From NCBI GenBank assembly GCA_934691625.1, contig CAKUTA010000002.1:186001-250000 (forward strand): 64,000 nt of DNA, written 5' to 3'. The position numbers were made by a program, and so were the translations under genes. This document shows, one piece after another, positions 45,187 through 54,376 of this stretch (position 1 is the stretch's first letter; each line of letters begins with the position of its first letter). Below the pieces are notes generated by a model. That model made no database searches and had not been told where the DNA came from. It saw nothing but the letters and a program-made list of their open reading frames with translations. The stretch is from an uncultured Bacteroidales bacterium (GTDB lineage: Bacteria > Bacteroidota > Bacteroidia > Bacteroidales > UBA932).

Positions 45187-47109
45187 ATGAAACACTTTAC
45201 ATTGCCTAAAGAAGGCGGTCTTGTCGAGAAGGGCATCCCTTCAGACATTCTCCACAGTTATGAGAAAATCAGGACTGAAATATATGACCAGTCCACAACA
45301 GCAAGCGAAGTGATTGCAGACGCGATCATTGACACCATCAACTCTTGTCAGGGAAGAAACTTCAGGCTGGGCCTCTCTACCGGTGTCACCCCGGTCTCTC
45401 TCTACAAATGGCTTACGAGAAAGTACCAGGAAGGAAAAGTATCATTCAGCAACGTTGAGGTTTACTCTATCGACGAGTACTATCCTTACGGGAAGGGAGA
45501 ACCTCAGAGCCGTAACAATATCCTGCATTCATCATTCCTCAACGCAGTGGATATCAAGGAGGAAAACATCCATATCCCTGACGGAAGCATTTCACAGGAC
45601 AAGGTTTCCGACTACTGCGAGAAATATGACAAGATGATCCGGGGGCTGGACATGCTTGTCATCGGAATGGGTGAGGCTGCACAGGTGGGTTTCAATGAAG
45701 CCGGCACATCACCTTCAAGCAGAACCCGTACAGTTCTTCTCTCCTATCAGTCCAGGAAGCGCCAGGCCAAGAATTTCAACGGCGACTTCAAGCACACTCC
45801 TGCCGAGGCTATCACCATAGGCATCGACACAATGATGAGCGCCAGGAAGATTGTCCTCATGGCGTGGGGCGAGGACAAGGCAGAGGCAGTAAAGCATGTC
45901 GTGGAGGGCAATGCAGACTACGAGTATCCTGCATCACTTCTCCAGGCGCATCCTGATATCGTATGCTATGCTGACGATACAGCTGCGTCACTTCTCACAA
46001 GAGTCGTTTCTCCTTGGCTTGTAGGGCCTTGCGACTGGACAAGGAAGTTTATCAGAAAGGCTGTGGTATGGCTCTGCCAGGAAGTTCACAAGCCGATTCT
46101 GAAACTCACCCAGAAAGATTATCTGGAGCACTCTCTCGGCGAGCTTCTCGACAAGTTTGGCCCTTATGACAAGATCAATATCGAGGTTTTCAATGACCTT
46201 CAGCATACTATCACTGGATGGCCAGGCGGAAAGCCTGCCGCAGATGACAGCCAGAGACCGGTCTCAGCATTGCCTTATCCTAAGACTGTGCTCATATTTT
46301 CGCCTCATCCGGATGACGATGTGATTTCAATGGGCGGCACATTCATCCGCCTCGTGCATCAGGGACACAATGTCCATGTGGCTTATGAGACATCAGGAGA
46401 CCTCGCCGTTCATGATGACGTGGTTCTTCAGCACATGGACGCCGCTCACCAGCTCGGTTTTGCAGACGAATTCGACAGGGTAAAGGCTATCATTGATTCC
46501 AAGAAGCCTGGCGAGCCTGAGCCGAAGGAGCTGCTTGCCATCAAGGCGGCTATCCGCAGGAGTGAGGCCAGGGGTGCAGACCGCTCATTCGGTCTCAATG
46601 ACAATACCAATGTGCATTTCCTGAACCTGCCTTTCTATGAGTCTGGTGGAGTGAAGAAACTTCCTCGTACCCAGGCAGACCTGGACATCATCAAGGCATT
46701 GATAAAGAAGCTCCGCCCTGACCAGATTTTCATGGCAGGTGACCTTGCAGATCCGCATGGGACCCATAGGGTATGTACAGAGGCTGCCCTGGAGGCAATC
46801 GAGCAGATGAAGGCCGAGGGTGAGGACTGGCTGAACGATACCCACATCTGGCTCTACAGAGGCGCATGGATGGAGTGGGAGCTTGGCCGTGTAGATATGG
46901 CAGTCCCTCTTAGTCCTGATGAGGTGGTGGAGAAACGTCATGCCATCTTCCGTCATCTTTCCCAGAAGGATATCGTTCCGTTCCCTGGAGATGACCCGCG
47001 CGAGTTCTGGCAGAGGGCAGAGGACCGAACACAGAATACAGCACGCCTCTACGATGAACTCGGAATGGCTGAATATCAGGCCATCGAGGTGTTCCTTAAG
47101 CTTTGCTAG
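45187..47109 (+). CDS. NagB-like domain fused to a PIG-L/LmbE-type deacetylase
   Basis: 640 residues. The N-terminal half (about 15-270) is a glucosamine-6-phosphate deaminase fold: LGLSTGVTPVSLYKWL and YSIDEYYPYG are kept, but the catalytic GxGxDGHIAFNE reads GMGEAAQVGFNE, replacing the essential Asp and His by Ala and Gln, so deaminase activity is unlikely. The C-terminal half (about 360-600) is a PIG-L/LmbE zinc N-deacetylase: FSPHPDDDVISMGG and DPHGTHRVCTEAAL supply the metal ligands. Similar fusions occur in other Bacteroidota, usually called deaminase. The next gene encodes an intact NagB. A plausible role is N-deacetylating an amino-sugar compound, with the dead domain used for binding or regulation. 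Confidence 0.85.
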   Translation: MKHFTLPKEGGLVEKGIPSDILHSYEKIRTEIYDQSTTASEVIADAIIDTINSCQGRNFRLGLSTGVTPVSLYKWLTRKYQEGKVSFSNVEVYSIDEYYPYGKGEPQSRNNILHSSFLNAVDIKEENIHIPDGSISQDKVSDYCEKYDKMIRGLDMLVIGMGEAAQVGFNEAGTSPSSRTRTVLLSYQSRKRQAKNFNGDFKHTPAEAITIGIDTMMSARKIVLMAWGEDKAEAVKHVVEGNADYEYPASLLQAHPDIVCYADDTAASLLTRVVSPWLVGPCDWTRKFIRKAVVWLCQEVHKPILKLTQKDYLEHSLGELLDKFGPYDKINIEVFNDLQHTITGWPGGKPAADDSQRPVSALPYPKTVLIFSPHPDDDVISMGGTFIRLVHQGHNVHVAYETSGDLAVHDDVVLQHMDAAHQLGFADEFDRVKAIIDSKKPGEPEPKELLAIKAAIRRSEARGADRSFGLNDNTNVHFLNLPFYESGGVKKLPRTQADLDIIKALIKKLRPDQIFMAGDLADPHGTHRVCTEAALEAIEQMKAEGEDWLNDTHIWLYRGAWMEWELGRVDMAVPLSPDEVVEKRHAIFRHLSQKDIVPFPGDDPREFWQRAEDRTQNTARLYDELGMAEYQAIEVFLKLC

Positions 47110-47184
47110 CATTTGAACATGGCTTCTCCTGGCTATTGCGTGAGAAGTCCTTATATAGTTTAATCATTTAATAAAATCAGTATC

Positions 47185-47979
47185 ATGAAACTTGTTATCA
47201 GAGAAGACAGCAGCAAGGGCTCCATCTGGGCTGCTCATTATATCGCGAAGAAGATCAACGAGAAAGCTGCCCGCACCAGCGAGCCTTTTGTAATAGGCCT
47301 CTGCACAGGCTCCACCCCTATCGAGACATACGCCGAGCTCATACGTATGGTGAAGGCAGGGGAGGTATCCTTCAAGAATGTGATTTCATTTAATATGGAT
47401 GAGTATGTAGGTCTGCCTGAGTCTCATCCTGAGAGCTATCACTCATTCATGCATAAATACCTGTTCGACCAGATCGACGAACCGGCTGAGAATATCCATA
47501 TCCTTAACGGAAATGCGGCGGATGTCAAGGCTGAATGCGCAGCCTATGAGAAGGCAATCGTGGATGCCGGAGGTTTCGACCTGTTCCTTGGCGGTGTCGG
47601 CGAGGATGGACATATCGCTTTCAACGAGCCATTCTCCTCTCTCCAGTCCAGGACCAGGGAAGTAGTCCTCACTTATGACACACGTGTAGTGAACTCACGT
47701 TTCTTCGACAATGACGTGAACCAGGTTCCTAAGTCCGCCCTTACAGTGGGTGTTGCTACGGTGCTCAGCGCCAAGGAAGTGGTGATACTTGCCTTCGGCA
47801 GCAAGAAGGCTCGTGCCATCAAGGATGCTGTAGAGGGACCTTATACACACTACTGCACTCTTTCAGGACTTCAGGCTCATCCGGAAGGCATCATCGTATG
47901 CGATGAACTTTCTGTTGGCGAGCTCAAGGTGAACTCCTACCGTTACTTCAAGGCTGTGGAGGAAGCTGAGAACAGGTAG
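47185..47979 (+). CDS. nagB: Glucosamine-6-phosphate deaminase
   Basis: Converts glucosamine-6-phosphate to fructose-6-phosphate and ammonia, the entry of amino sugars into glycolysis. 264 residues; all catalytic parts are intact: GLCTGSTPIETY (phosphate loop), FNMDEYVGLPESHPESYH and GVGEDGHIAFNEPFSS with the Asp, His and Glu of the active site. It lies 75 bases after the fused NagB-like/deacetylase gene, on the same strand and probably in the same transcript, and ends at a long hairpin. Confidence 0.96.
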   Translation: MKLVIREDSSKGSIWAAHYIAKKINEKAARTSEPFVIGLCTGSTPIETYAELIRMVKAGEVSFKNVISFNMDEYVGLPESHPESYHSFMHKYLFDQIDEPAENIHILNGNAADVKAECAAYEKAIVDAGGFDLFLGGVGEDGHIAFNEPFSSLQSRTREVVLTYDTRVVNSRFFDNDVNQVPKSALTVGVATVLSAKEVVILAFGSKKARAIKDAVEGPYTHYCTLSGLQAHPEGIIVCDELSVGELKVNSYRYFKAVEEAENR

Positions 47980-48032
47980 CTTGCCATGGCCTGGAAATGG
48001 GCTTGGAAGGCAATGCCTTGATTATTAATTAG

Positions 48033-48086
48033 ATAAGTGTTTTCAAAATTGCTGTTCAGCTGATTTTGAAAACACTTATATTTTTG
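48033..48086 (+). terminator. Long-arm hairpin terminator after nagB
   Basis: ATAAGTGTTTTCAAAAT and ATTTTGAAAACACTTAT are perfect 17-bp arms with a 13-base loop, followed by a T-run. Arm length, loop length and the inner TTTTCAAAAT core are the same as in the hairpin at 33540-33586. Confidence 0.8.
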
Positions 48087-48167
48087 TATGCCAGCGGATT
48101 AACGAAAATGCCCGAAGAATGTTCTGTCTGGATTTCAGGTCTGTTCTCGTTTTCGTCGGTTTTTTCG

Positions 48168-48175
48168 TAATTTTG
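48168..48175 (+). promoter_or_regulatory. -7 element of the TPR/EnvC operon
   Basis: TAATTTTG, exact match, giving a leader of about 50 bases to the ATG at 48233 and arguing against the upstream in-frame ATG at 48119. Confidence 0.6.
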
Positions 48176-48232
48176 TCAGATGGTGCGTTTATTGCTGGAG
48201 TGACAGGCGCATTGATAAAAACAGACATCATT

Positions 48233-49921
48233 ATGAACAATATACTCAGGGCATTGGCTGCGGCAGTGCTTGTATTTGCAGGGGCCATCGGGACATCAGC
48301 ATTGGCACAGACGCCTGACAGCGGAAGGAACGTTCAGGCAGACAGGGCGGACAGCAGGATTGTGGACGCCGTACAGAAATATGAAAACGATGACTATGCC
48401 GGTGCCAAGGCATTGCTGGACATCATATTGAAATCATCGCCGGACAACGATGCCGCATGGTATTACAGAGGACTCTGCAACATGCGTCTGAAGAATGCCG
48501 CGGATTCGGAGCGTGACCTGAAGCAGGCTGTAGCACTGGATTCCACCAACTACTGGTACAGATATATGCTTGCCGGGCTATACGGTATGACCGGAAGGAC
48601 TATCCTTACTATTGATATGTACGAATCGCTGCTTCGGGACTTTCCGAAAAAGAGTGACCTGTACTATGGCCTGGCTAATCTCTATATAAACCAGGGCCAG
48701 ACGGACAAGGCGCTGAAGACGATAGGCGACATAGAGACGCAGTTCGGCAAGAGCGATGCCACGGTGATGACCAGGTTCAATATCCTCACCAGGCAGAACC
48801 GCAACGAGGAGGCCTACAAGGCGCTTGAGGAATATAACAAGGAATATTCGTCACCGCAGGTCCTGTCAATGCTGGGGGACTATGAGATGAGTATGTACAA
48901 TGACTCTTCTGCCGTCGCATACTATGATGAGGCGCTTTCGCTGGACAGAAGCTATGCTCCGGCATTGCTTGGAAAGGCGGAGGCATACAGGATGACACGT
49001 GACTACGCATCATATTTCCGGACACTTGACCAGCTTATGGCGGACACTGAGGCATCGCCATCAGGCAAGTCAGACTACCTTCAGGCCGTTATAAGACAGT
49101 CTGATCCCAGATTCATAAAGTCGTTTACGGAACAGCTCGACACCACTGTTAATATCGCCATTGGCGCCCATCCTGCCGACTCCTCTATTCTTCAGACTGC
49201 AGGACTCTATTACCTGATGACAGACAGGAAGGACAAGGCTGCAGGAGCATTCCGGACAGTGATGAAAGAATATCCTGACAATGTCGGGGCTACGGCAAGC
49301 TATATCCAGGCATTGCTGTATATGAATGAATGGGACAAGGTGATAGCTGCGACGGACTCGGCACTTGTCCGTTTTCCGAAAGAGCCTGGTTTCCTGGACT
49401 TTGCCAATGCTGCTGAGTATAACAGGAAAAACTACAGGGCGATCATAGAAAATTGCGGAAAAATTCTGCAGATGGCTCCAGGTGACAGCGCCGCGTGCGT
49501 GTCCGCGTGGAGCACCATGGGGGACATGTACCATCTGCTCGGGGATCAGACCAAGACCTTCAAGGCGTATGAGAATGCCCTGAAAGTGGCTCCAGACTAT
49601 GCGCCGGTGCTTAACAACTATGCCTACTATCTGGCGGTGGAAGGTAAGAAGCTGAAGAAGGCCTATGCCATGAGCAAGAAGACCGTGGAGGCTGAACCTG
49701 ACAATGCGACATATCTCGACACATTCGGGTGGATCCTGTATCTGCAGGGCAAGGCTCTGGAGGCAAAGCCTTTCTTCAAGCATGCGATGCTGTATGGAGG
49801 CAAGGACAGCGCTACTGTCATGGAGCATTATGCTACGGTGCTTGAAGCTCTTGGGGAGAATGACCTTGCCAAGGTCTATAGGCAGCAGGCGAAGAACAAG
49901 GCTGCGGAGGGCCAGGAATAA
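48233..49921 (+). CDS. Exported tetratricopeptide-repeat protein
   Basis: 562 residues: signal peptide about 1-26 (ending SALAQ), then many 34-residue TPR units, for example AWYYRGLCNMRLKNAADSER, ALLGKAEAYRMTRDYASYFR and APVLNNYAYYLAVEGKKLKK. Such proteins are periplasmic or outer-membrane scaffolds that hold protein complexes together. Its stop codon overlaps the start of the EnvC-like gene (TAATG), so the two are made together and a joint role in peptidoglycan remodelling is a fair guess. The ATG at 48233 is chosen for the signal peptide and the promoter position. Confidence 0.85.
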   Translation: MNNILRALAAAVLVFAGAIGTSALAQTPDSGRNVQADRADSRIVDAVQKYENDDYAGAKALLDIILKSSPDNDAAWYYRGLCNMRLKNAADSERDLKQAVALDSTNYWYRYMLAGLYGMTGRTILTIDMYESLLRDFPKKSDLYYGLANLYINQGQTDKALKTIGDIETQFGKSDATVMTRFNILTRQNRNEEAYKALEEYNKEYSSPQVLSMLGDYEMSMYNDSSAVAYYDEALSLDRSYAPALLGKAEAYRMTRDYASYFRTLDQLMADTEASPSGKSDYLQAVIRQSDPRFIKSFTEQLDTTVNIAIGAHPADSSILQTAGLYYLMTDRKDKAAGAFRTVMKEYPDNVGATASYIQALLYMNEWDKVIAATDSALVRFPKEPGFLDFANAAEYNRKNYRAIIENCGKILQMAPGDSAACVSAWSTMGDMYHLLGDQTKTFKAYENALKVAPDYAPVLNNYAYYLAVEGKKLKKAYAMSKKTVEAEPDNATYLDTFGWILYLQGKALEAKPFFKHAMLYGGKDSATVMEHYATVLEALGENDLAKVYRQQAKNKAAEGQE

Positions 49922-51099
49922 TGGGAAGACTGCTTATCGATGTTCTTGCGGTTGCCGCAATGCTACTGCCATTGAGGCTTTCTGCGCAGGATACCAGGGC
50001 TCAGGAGAGCCGCAAGGCAAGGCTGGAGAAGGAAATCGCTATCATTGACAGGCAGCTGAAGGAAAATGCCGCGAAGAGCAGCAGCGCATTGTCAACATTG
50101 AACCTTGTCAGGAAGAAGGTCGCCGACAGGAAGGAGCTGGTCGCGGAGAGCGACAAGGAGATTTCCGCATTGACTGGCAGGATAAACGCGAAGCAGAAGG
50201 ATGTGGACAGGATCCAGGCGCGGCTGGATACATTGTCGCTTTATTATTCGCGTCTGGTGAAGAGCGCATATAAGAACAGGGATTCCAAGGTCTGGTACAT
50301 GTATATACTTGCCAGTGACAATATCGGGCAGGCGTTCAGACGTGCAGGGTATCTGCGTAACCTTTCGTCTGAGATGAACCGCCAGGGCGAGAAGATAATC
50401 GGCACGAAGGAGAAACTGCAGCATGAGATGGATTCTCTCGGAGTTCTGAAACGTGACGCGGAAGCTCTCAGGAGCAGGCGTGCCGCTGATGTGGCTGCGC
50501 TTCAGAAGGAGGAGGCTGAGTCTGCCGGACTCGTGTCGCAGCTTCAGAAAAACAGGGCAAAGTACCAGAGCGAGCTCGCTGCCAAAAAACGCCAGGTGGA
50601 TGCCCTGAACAGGGAGATACAGAGGATAATCGCATCTGCTGTCAATGGAAAGTCAGGAGGCACTGTCAAGCGTAAGCCTGTGGATATCAAGCTGGATGCT
50701 GAATTTGCAAAGAACAGGGGGAAGCTTCCGTGGCCTGGTGACGGAGCTGTGGTGGATCATTTCGGACAGCATTATCATCCTGTGTTCAAGTCAGTCAAGC
50801 TGCCGTTCAACAACGGCATCACAATATCCATGGCGAAGGGTGCTGCTGTGCATGCTGTGTTCGATGGGGTGGTGAAGCAGATTGTCGTGATGCCTGGCTA
50901 CAATAAATGCGTACTGGTGCAGCACGGAAACTATTTCTCGTTCTACTGCAAGCTTGGAACCGCTGCTGTGAAACCTGGCGACAAGGTCAGGACCGGTGAC
51001 ATAATCGGTACAGTGGATACGATAGACGGGGCTACCCAGCTTCATTTCCAGATATGGAAAGGTACCACGCCGCAGGATCCGGAGACATGGCTCCGGTAA
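49921..51099 (+). CDS. EnvC-like murein hydrolase activator (degenerate M23/LytM)
   Basis: 392 residues: signal peptide (about 1-22), long coiled coil (about 25-245) and a C-terminal LytM/M23 domain (about 285-390). The peptidase zinc ligands are missing: the expected HxGxD reads NNGIT and the HxH reads QLH, as in E. coli EnvC, which is not a hydrolase but switches on amidases under control of FtsEX. ftsX is present at 5157. Co-translated with a TPR protein. Function as amidase activator is inferred from architecture and the lost ligands. Confidence 0.86.
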   Translation: MGRLLIDVLAVAAMLLPLRLSAQDTRAQESRKARLEKEIAIIDRQLKENAAKSSSALSTLNLVRKKVADRKELVAESDKEISALTGRINAKQKDVDRIQARLDTLSLYYSRLVKSAYKNRDSKVWYMYILASDNIGQAFRRAGYLRNLSSEMNRQGEKIIGTKEKLQHEMDSLGVLKRDAEALRSRRAADVAALQKEEAESAGLVSQLQKNRAKYQSELAAKKRQVDALNREIQRIIASAVNGKSGGTVKRKPVDIKLDAEFAKNRGKLPWPGDGAVVDHFGQHYHPVFKSVKLPFNNGITISMAKGAAVHAVFDGVVKQIVVMPGYNKCVLVQHGNYFSFYCKLGTAAVKPGDKVRTGDIIGTVDTIDGATQLHFQIWKGTTPQDPETWLR

Positions 51100-51190
51100 A
51101 TCTGAACAAGATTCTTGAAATCCATGCAGCATTCCGTAGAGGAATTGCATCTTATTATCCGGACAACTAGAGAGTATAGGCCTTAAGAGA

Positions 51191-51739
51191 ATGGGAGTAG
51201 CGGCATATAGTGATATCATTGATGGCTGCAGAAAGGGTGAGAGGAAAGCGCAGAAACTGCTGTACGAGAGCCTTGCGCCGAAGATGTACGCTGTATGTAT
51301 CCGCTATATGGGAGACAGAAAAGCCGCCGAGGACATCCTTCAGGACGGTTTCGTGACATTGTTCTCCAAGATTGATTCATTCTCTGATACGGGGTCTTTC
51401 GAAGGATGGGCCAGACGGATCTTTGTCAATACTGCACTTATGTCCCTGAGGAAGAAGGACGCTCTGAAGATGAGCGATGACCTGGATTCCGCATGGAATG
51501 TGAGCAGCGGCTCGCCGTCTCAGGTCCAGGATCTCGGATATAAGGAGATTATGCAGCTCGTAGCTGCGCTGCCGACAGGCTACAGAACTGTTTTCAATAT
51601 GTATGTGATAGAAGGGTATTCCCATGATGAGATAGCCAAGGCGCTGGATATCAGTGCCGCTACTTCACGTTCACAGCTGTTGAGGGCGCGGGCGATGCTG
51701 CAGGACAGGATAAAGAGGAAAAGAGATGCAGGGTTTTAA
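51191..51739 (+). CDS. ECF-type RNA polymerase sigma factor
   Basis: 182 residues. Region 2 (about 22-90): LYESLAPKMYAVCIRYMGD, AEDILQDGFVTLFSKI, SFEGWARRIFVNTALM. Region 4 (about 120-175): LPTGYRTVFNMYVIEGYSHD, IAKALDISAATSRSQLLRAR. It belongs to the Bacteroidota RpoE-like sigma group found next to genes for membrane-anchored barrel proteins, as here: the last 14 bases overlap the following gene, which probably encodes its regulator. Confidence 0.92.
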   Translation: MGVAAYSDIIDGCRKGERKAQKLLYESLAPKMYAVCIRYMGDRKAAEDILQDGFVTLFSKIDSFSDTGSFEGWARRIFVNTALMSLRKKDALKMSDDLDSAWNVSSGSPSQVQDLGYKEIMQLVAALPTGYRTVFNMYVIEGYSHDEIAKALDISAATSRSQLLRARAMLQDRIKRKRDAGF

Positions 51740-52946
51740 TAGTGAATTTGATAAGGAGATACGCTCCATGCTTGCGGATGCCGAGGAGGAAGTTCCTTCG
51801 CATCTGAAGGATGAGGTGTTTGCTCGTCTTGACGCAAAGCATAAGGTCGTGCTGCCAGTTTGGCTGAAGCGTACTGCGGCTGTTATGGCTGCGGCAGCTG
51901 CAGTGGCGGTGGGGTTTGTCATGTTTTTCCCTGGGGCTGACGGGCGGAAGACAGCAGTGGACGACATCATTACAGCAGAAGCCGCGGTTCCGTCACAGGA
52001 TCTGGAGCAGAATGATAAAACTGCTGATATAGATAATCTTACTGCTATGGCAGAACCGGTGAGGCAGACATCTGCATCGGTGAATCCAGGCGTGAAGCAT
52101 AGCGATGATCCGTCCATGGTCAGCTACCTGGAGCAGAAGCCTGAAGTGGAGCCCGTGACAGGACCTGCTGAACCTTCGGAATCCGCTGATGAACGCCGTG
52201 ATGCTGTGGAAGCAGGCGGCAATGATGCGGAAGAGCTGCAGAAAGGAGCTCTGGACGATTATTTCGAGTCTCTTCCGGATGAGGAAAGTGCAGGGCGGAG
52301 AATCTCGATGGCTGTCGGAGGAGAGCTTGCGAGCAACGGCAATGCCAAGGGCTTCAGCGGTTTCGGAGGCATGAGGGCTCCAGGTGACGGCATCATGGAG
52401 GCTACATATATAGAGCAGACGGGAAAGAATTCACGGTACATGATCCCGCTCTCATTTGGTGTGACAGCCCGTATCCCGTTTGCGAAACGCTGGGCCGTAG
52501 GTGCAGGAGTGAACTATACATTGCTTCAGAGAACGTTTGCCGGTGTATATACAAATATTCATGAGGGCAGGACTACGACCGTTACATCTTCGGACATAAA
52601 GAACACTATCCATTATATAGGTATTCCTGTGAATGTCTATTATGACATTCTTGAGGGCTCCAAGGTGAAATTCTATGCCTATGCCGGAGGTTCGGTGGAG
52701 AAGGGACTTGCCAATATCTACCGGATAAACCAATCCTCTGGAAACATAAGCTACAGGGAGAAGATTAAAGGGGTGCAGGCTTCTGCCGGTCTCGGCCTCG
52801 GTGTGGAGTTCGCGCTTGCTGACAAGCTCGGACTTTATATCAACCCTGGAATAAGGTACTATTTCGATTGCGGGCAGCCTGTGAGCATCAGGACGCAGCA
52901 GCCGCTCATGATGAATTTCGAAGTTGGCTTCCGTGTAGGTATATAG
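51726..52946 (+). CDS. Membrane-anchored outer-membrane beta-barrel protein, likely anti-sigma fusion
   Basis: 406 residues with three parts. Residues 1-45 are soluble and charged (EFDKEIRSMLADAEEEVPSH); about 48-67 are a single hydrophobic helix (AAVMAAAAAVAVGFVMFF); 68-195 are a low-complexity acidic linker; 205-406 are an outer-membrane barrel of the PorT/OMP_b-brl type (YIGIPVNVYYDILEGSKVKF, GLGVEFALADKLGLYINPGI) ending in FEVGFRVGI. The order cytosolic segment, inner-membrane helix, periplasmic linker, barrel, together with translational overlap with a sigma gene, suggests one protein that spans both membranes and holds the sigma factor. This function is inferred. Confidence 0.82.
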   Translation: MQGFNSEFDKEIRSMLADAEEEVPSHLKDEVFARLDAKHKVVLPVWLKRTAAVMAAAAAVAVGFVMFFPGADGRKTAVDDIITAEAAVPSQDLEQNDKTADIDNLTAMAEPVRQTSASVNPGVKHSDDPSMVSYLEQKPEVEPVTGPAEPSESADERRDAVEAGGNDAEELQKGALDDYFESLPDEESAGRRISMAVGGELASNGNAKGFSGFGGMRAPGDGIMEATYIEQTGKNSRYMIPLSFGVTARIPFAKRWAVGAGVNYTLLQRTFAGVYTNIHEGRTTTVTSSDIKNTIHYIGIPVNVYYDILEGSKVKFYAYAGGSVEKGLANIYRINQSSGNISYREKIKGVQASAGLGLGVEFALADKLGLYINPGIRYYFDCGQPVSIRTQQPLMMNFEVGFRVGI

Positions 52947-52956
52947 GCGATTTTTG

Positions 52957-52980
52957 AAGATTCTTAATTTTAAGAATCTT
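52957..52980. other. Perfect 10-bp inverted repeat
   Basis: AAGATTCTTA and TAAGAATCTT around ATTT, 10 bases after the barrel gene and touching the -7 box of the next gene. Either a terminator without a T-run or an operator. Confidence 0.45.
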
Positions 52981-52987
52981 ATGTTTG
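52980..52987 (+). promoter_or_regulatory. -7 element of the lipoprotein gene at 53067
   Basis: TATGTTTG, exact TAnnTTTG match, about 80 bases before the ATG. Confidence 0.5.
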
Positions 52988-53066
52988 TGGCGAAATGCTC
53001 CAGTTCTTGGTGAAAGAATTCGGAGCTTTTCTTTTTTATTGCGTACTTGCCGGAAAAAACGTAACC

Positions 53067-54356
53067 ATGAAACATTCATTATTCATTGCCGTCATGCTGG
53101 CTGCGGTCTCCGGCTGCGGTTTTCTTGACACAGGGAACACAAGGTTCAATACTCCCAGATCCGGAACAATTCTTCCGGAACCTGCACGAGATATTCCAGG
53201 CAAGGATATTCCCGGGAGCAGCGCGGCAGATACGTCTGTATTCCTTACCGCTGTGGAATTCGATGCGAGCTATTTCTGGCAGCGGGATACGGCAGGGGAG
53301 AGCGAGCCGTTCAAGCTGTGCGTGTACCGTGACATGGAGAAAATCTTCTCCATTCCCGGAGGTCCAGGGACGATTGTCACATACGCACCTGATATGCATC
53401 GATATATAGACGGGCATCTCTACACGGACTATTGCACTTCGGCGGAAACCATCATTGGCAAGGATGGCCAGGAGCTGTTCCGCTATAAGGGTCGGGAAAT
53501 GATATGCGGTTTTCTTGTGAAGGACGGGACTGTATATACGCTTGGGCAGAACCGTGGAGGACCTGGCGTCTATCTGCGCAGCAATGGTGAGACATTGTTT
53601 TCAGAGTCTGAAGGATTCATTATGGGAAGCATATCAGACCAGTGCAGCCCTGGAGGTGCCCTGTATGAGGATGGAGGAAATATGTATTTCAGCTATCAGG
53701 TACCGTCTAAGAGGCTTGCCGAGCAGCGCCCGTCATTGTTCCTTGTGGAAAATGAGATTGCATCTGAAGTCAAATGCAATGTCGATATTCCGAAAGTGTC
53801 CGATGTCAGGCTCATAGGTGGAACCATATATGTGTCAGGGTATTCAGACGGATATAATCCTTATGCCATTATGGTCGCCGGTGGAGAGGTGAAAAGATTT
53901 CCTGCAGGGAGCGGATGCCAGATTGCAGGTGTAAGGCCTCTATGGTCAGGTAGGGAGCTGTATCTCCGGGCTGATTTCTCTGCAGACAGATGGGCGAGCA
54001 CGTCGGCTGCCCTGTGGGATAATGACGGGAAAAGAATGGCATACAGCGGAAATGTAAAGGTGTATGACTATTACGTGGAGGGAGACAGCTATGCGTATGC
54101 CGGAACGGACATGGCATCGGGCACTACGTTTACGCGCAATGTGCAGGATGACGAGAACATCTCCGGATGCAGTCTTCCAGGAAGATATAGCCTGATGGAT
54201 CCAGGATGTGCAGTCCTGTCTGGAGGAACATTCTATGTCGGGCTGACACCATACGGAAAGGGTGAGTATCCGGTCCTTGTGAAGAACAGCACTCCGTCGG
54301 AGCTGAAGATCAATGGCTTTATATCTTCAGTCAGTGTATCTGCCCCGGGAAAGTGA
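53067..54356 (+). CDS. Lipoprotein of unknown function
   Basis: 429 residues; not recognised. Lipobox VSGC at Cys17 and no transmembrane helix after it. The mature part has regularly spaced hydrophobic strand-like segments with Gly-Asp turns (GTVYTLGQNRGGPGVYLRSN, GTIYVSGYSDGYNPYAIM), which suggests a beta-propeller-like fold. The ATG at 53067 gives a clean signal peptide; an earlier start at 52995 would precede it with an unrelated tail. It has its own -7 box, so it may be expressed apart from the sigma/barrel pair upstream. Convergent with tsaE. Confidence 0.75.
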   Translation: MKHSLFIAVMLAAVSGCGFLDTGNTRFNTPRSGTILPEPARDIPGKDIPGSSAADTSVFLTAVEFDASYFWQRDTAGESEPFKLCVYRDMEKIFSIPGGPGTIVTYAPDMHRYIDGHLYTDYCTSAETIIGKDGQELFRYKGREMICGFLVKDGTVYTLGQNRGGPGVYLRSNGETLFSESEGFIMGSISDQCSPGGALYEDGGNMYFSYQVPSKRLAEQRPSLFLVENEIASEVKCNVDIPKVSDVRLIGGTIYVSGYSDGYNPYAIMVAGGEVKRFPAGSGCQIAGVRPLWSGRELYLRADFSADRWASTSAALWDNDGKRMAYSGNVKVYDYYVEGDSYAYAGTDMASGTTFTRNVQDDENISGCSLPGRYSLMDPGCAVLSGGTFYVGLTPYGKGEYPVLVKNSTPSELKINGFISSVSVSAPGK

Positions 54357-54376
54357 AAAGGCTGCGATGCGGCGTG

